From: Gemmatimonadota bacterium
Lineage (GTDB): Bacteria; Gemmatimonadota; Gemmatimonadetes; Longimicrobiales; Gaopeijiaceae
Direction: 5' to 3'
DNA: 5,787 nucleotides
Assembly: GCA_016209995.1 (NCBI GenBank)
Contig: JACQVC010000309.1
Span: 1-5,787 of the forward strand
Shown in pieces: positions 4,999-5,787 of the stretch (within the stretch, counting starts at the first letter, position 1; each line of letters begins with the position of its first letter). Under the pieces are notes generated by a model that was not told the origin of the DNA, ran no database searches, and saw only the letters and a list, made by a program, of their open reading frames with translations. Both the position numbers and the translations under genes were made by a program.

Positions 4999-5787
4999 GC
5001 GGGCGCGTGAATTCGGGAATCGAAGATGCGAGTCGTGCCAGGCGCTGCCCGGCGTGTCTAGCCGAGCTGGGCGACGGGCGCACGGCGTACCGGATCGCCG
5101 ACTGGCGGGTCGTCCGCTGTGCGTCCTGTGGTACGGGTGTGACGCTGCCGCGACCGGATCCCGATTCGCTGCGTGCTCTGTACGATGACCCGCGCTATTA
5201 CGAGACGCACGGTATCCAGCACTGCTCGATTCTGCCCGACCACCGTGCGCGAGCCGGGGTCGTGCGCTCCTGGGCCCCCGGACGACAACTCCTGGAGGTC
5301 GGCACCGGTGAGGGTTACCTGCTCGCGGCGCTGAGGGACGAGGGTTTCGAGGTTCATGGTTGCGAGATCAGCGCGTCCGCAGTCGAGGTCGCACGTACGC
5401 GGTTCGGGCTCGAGGTCTTCCATGGGGAGCTGTCGGAGGCCGGTTACGAGCGCGGATCGATGGACGTGGTCCTCCTGTATCACGTTCTCGAGCACACGGC
5501 GGAGCCCGAAGCTCTACTCCGCTGCGTGCGCGAGGTCCTGAGGCCCGGCGGTCTAGCCATCGTGGAAGTGCCGAACCTCGATTCCGCGCAGATGCGGTGG
5601 GGACGCGGGCGACGTCATATCCTGGATCTGCCGTTCCATCTTGTGCACTTCACGCCGGACGGACTGGCGACGCTATTGGAGCGGACGGGATTTCGCGTCA
5701 GGCAGCTAACGATTCCATTCGGGCCGCCGCTCGCGCCAGTCTTAGCTGCGTACGAGCGCGTACGGGACCGATTGGTGAGTCCTCAAC
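4995..5787 (+). CDS. SAM-dependent methyltransferase with N-terminal Cys4 zinc-ribbon-like module (3' partial)
   Basis: The frame stays open from TTG 4995 to the window end (264 codons plus one base), so the C-terminus is missing. Residues 18-45 hold two Cys pairs, C18-P-A-C21 and C42-A-S-C45, spaced as in small zinc-binding knuckles that precede some sugar- and glycan-modifying methyltransferases. A class I methyltransferase domain follows: LLEVGTGEGY (motif I, 99-108, SAM-binding Gly loop), CEIS (acidic end of strand 2), MDVVLLYHVLEH (156-167), LRPGG (182-186) with VEVPN (190-194), then a PFHLVHFTPDGLATLLERTGF segment typical of Methyltransf_23-like proteins. It overlaps the GT2 stop by 4 nt. 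In a polysaccharide locus the likely substrate is a sugar (O- or C-methylation) or the glycan end. Which of these cannot be told from the part seen; the Cys pairs recall sugar C-methyltransferases but do not prove it. Confidence 0.9.
   Translation, partial: MSGRVNSGIEDASRARRCPACLAELGDGRTAYRIADWRVVRCASCGTGVTLPRPDPDSLRALYDDPRYYETHGIQHCSILPDHRARAGVVRSWAPGRQLLEVGTGEGYLLAALRDEGFEVHGCEISASAVEVARTRFGLEVFHGELSEAGYERGSMDVVLLYHVLEHTAEPEALLRCVREVLRPGGLAIVEVPNLDSAQMRWGRGRRHILDLPFHLVHFTPDGLATLLERTGFRVRQLTIPFGPPLAPVLAAYERVRDRLVSPQ

Noticed and set aside
1..5787. tRNA, rRNA, CRISPR array, transposase or phage genes
   Set aside because: Nothing in any frame or in the two spacers resembles them.

Overview
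The window is a piece of a cell-surface polysaccharide locus (exopolysaccharide, capsule or O-antigen) from a G+C-rich bacterium, roughly two-thirds G+C by eye. All five recognisable genes lie on the + strand: a polytopic membrane protein of GT-C glycosyltransferase type (cut by the left edge), two GT4-type (GT-B fold) glycosyltransferases, a GT2-type (GT-A fold) glycosyltransferase of the rhamnosyltransferase-like group, and a SAM-dependent methyltransferase with an N-terminal four-cysteine zinc-ribbon-like module (cut by the right edge). None of the four starts inside the window is a confident ATG; all look like GTG or TTG. The taxon cannot be fixed. The base composition, the non-ATG starts and the small structured intergenic repeats would suit an environmental bacterium such as Gemmatimonadota, Acidobacteriota or Myxococcota, but this is a guess.

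Layout: 2-1252 membrane protein; 1250-1454 intergenic repeat copy A, with nested inverted repeats and a terminator-like hairpin; 1481-2593 first GT4; 2591-2730 repeat copy B, a shorter homologue of copy A; 2772-3941 second GT4; 3934-4998 GT2; 4995-5787 methyltransferase, still open at the window end. The last three genes overlap by 8 nt (if the GT2 starts at 3934) and 4 nt and look translationally coupled. The first three genes are separated by the two repeat copies, each of which begins at the TAA stop codon of the gene upstream.

How the genes would work together: the soluble GT4 and GT2 enzymes would add successive sugars to a lipid-linked oligosaccharide at the inner face of the membrane. 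The methyltransferase would modify a sugar or the growing chain. The GT-C-like membrane protein would act on the lipid-linked product or transfer a sugar from a polyprenyl-phosphate donor on the outer face. Sugar identities cannot be read from the sequence.

The least ordinary part is the pair of intergenic elements. They share an 89/88-bp core (six substitutions and one 1-nt indel by hand alignment), including a 34-bp identical block with a strong hairpin. In copy A the core is followed by two mutually exclusive pairings, one ending in a terminator-like hairpin plus T-rich tract 21 nt before the next gene. Copy B lacks about 65-70 nt of this part. This is either a structured intergenic repeat family or a leader RNA with an attenuator-like switch; the sequence alone does not decide.
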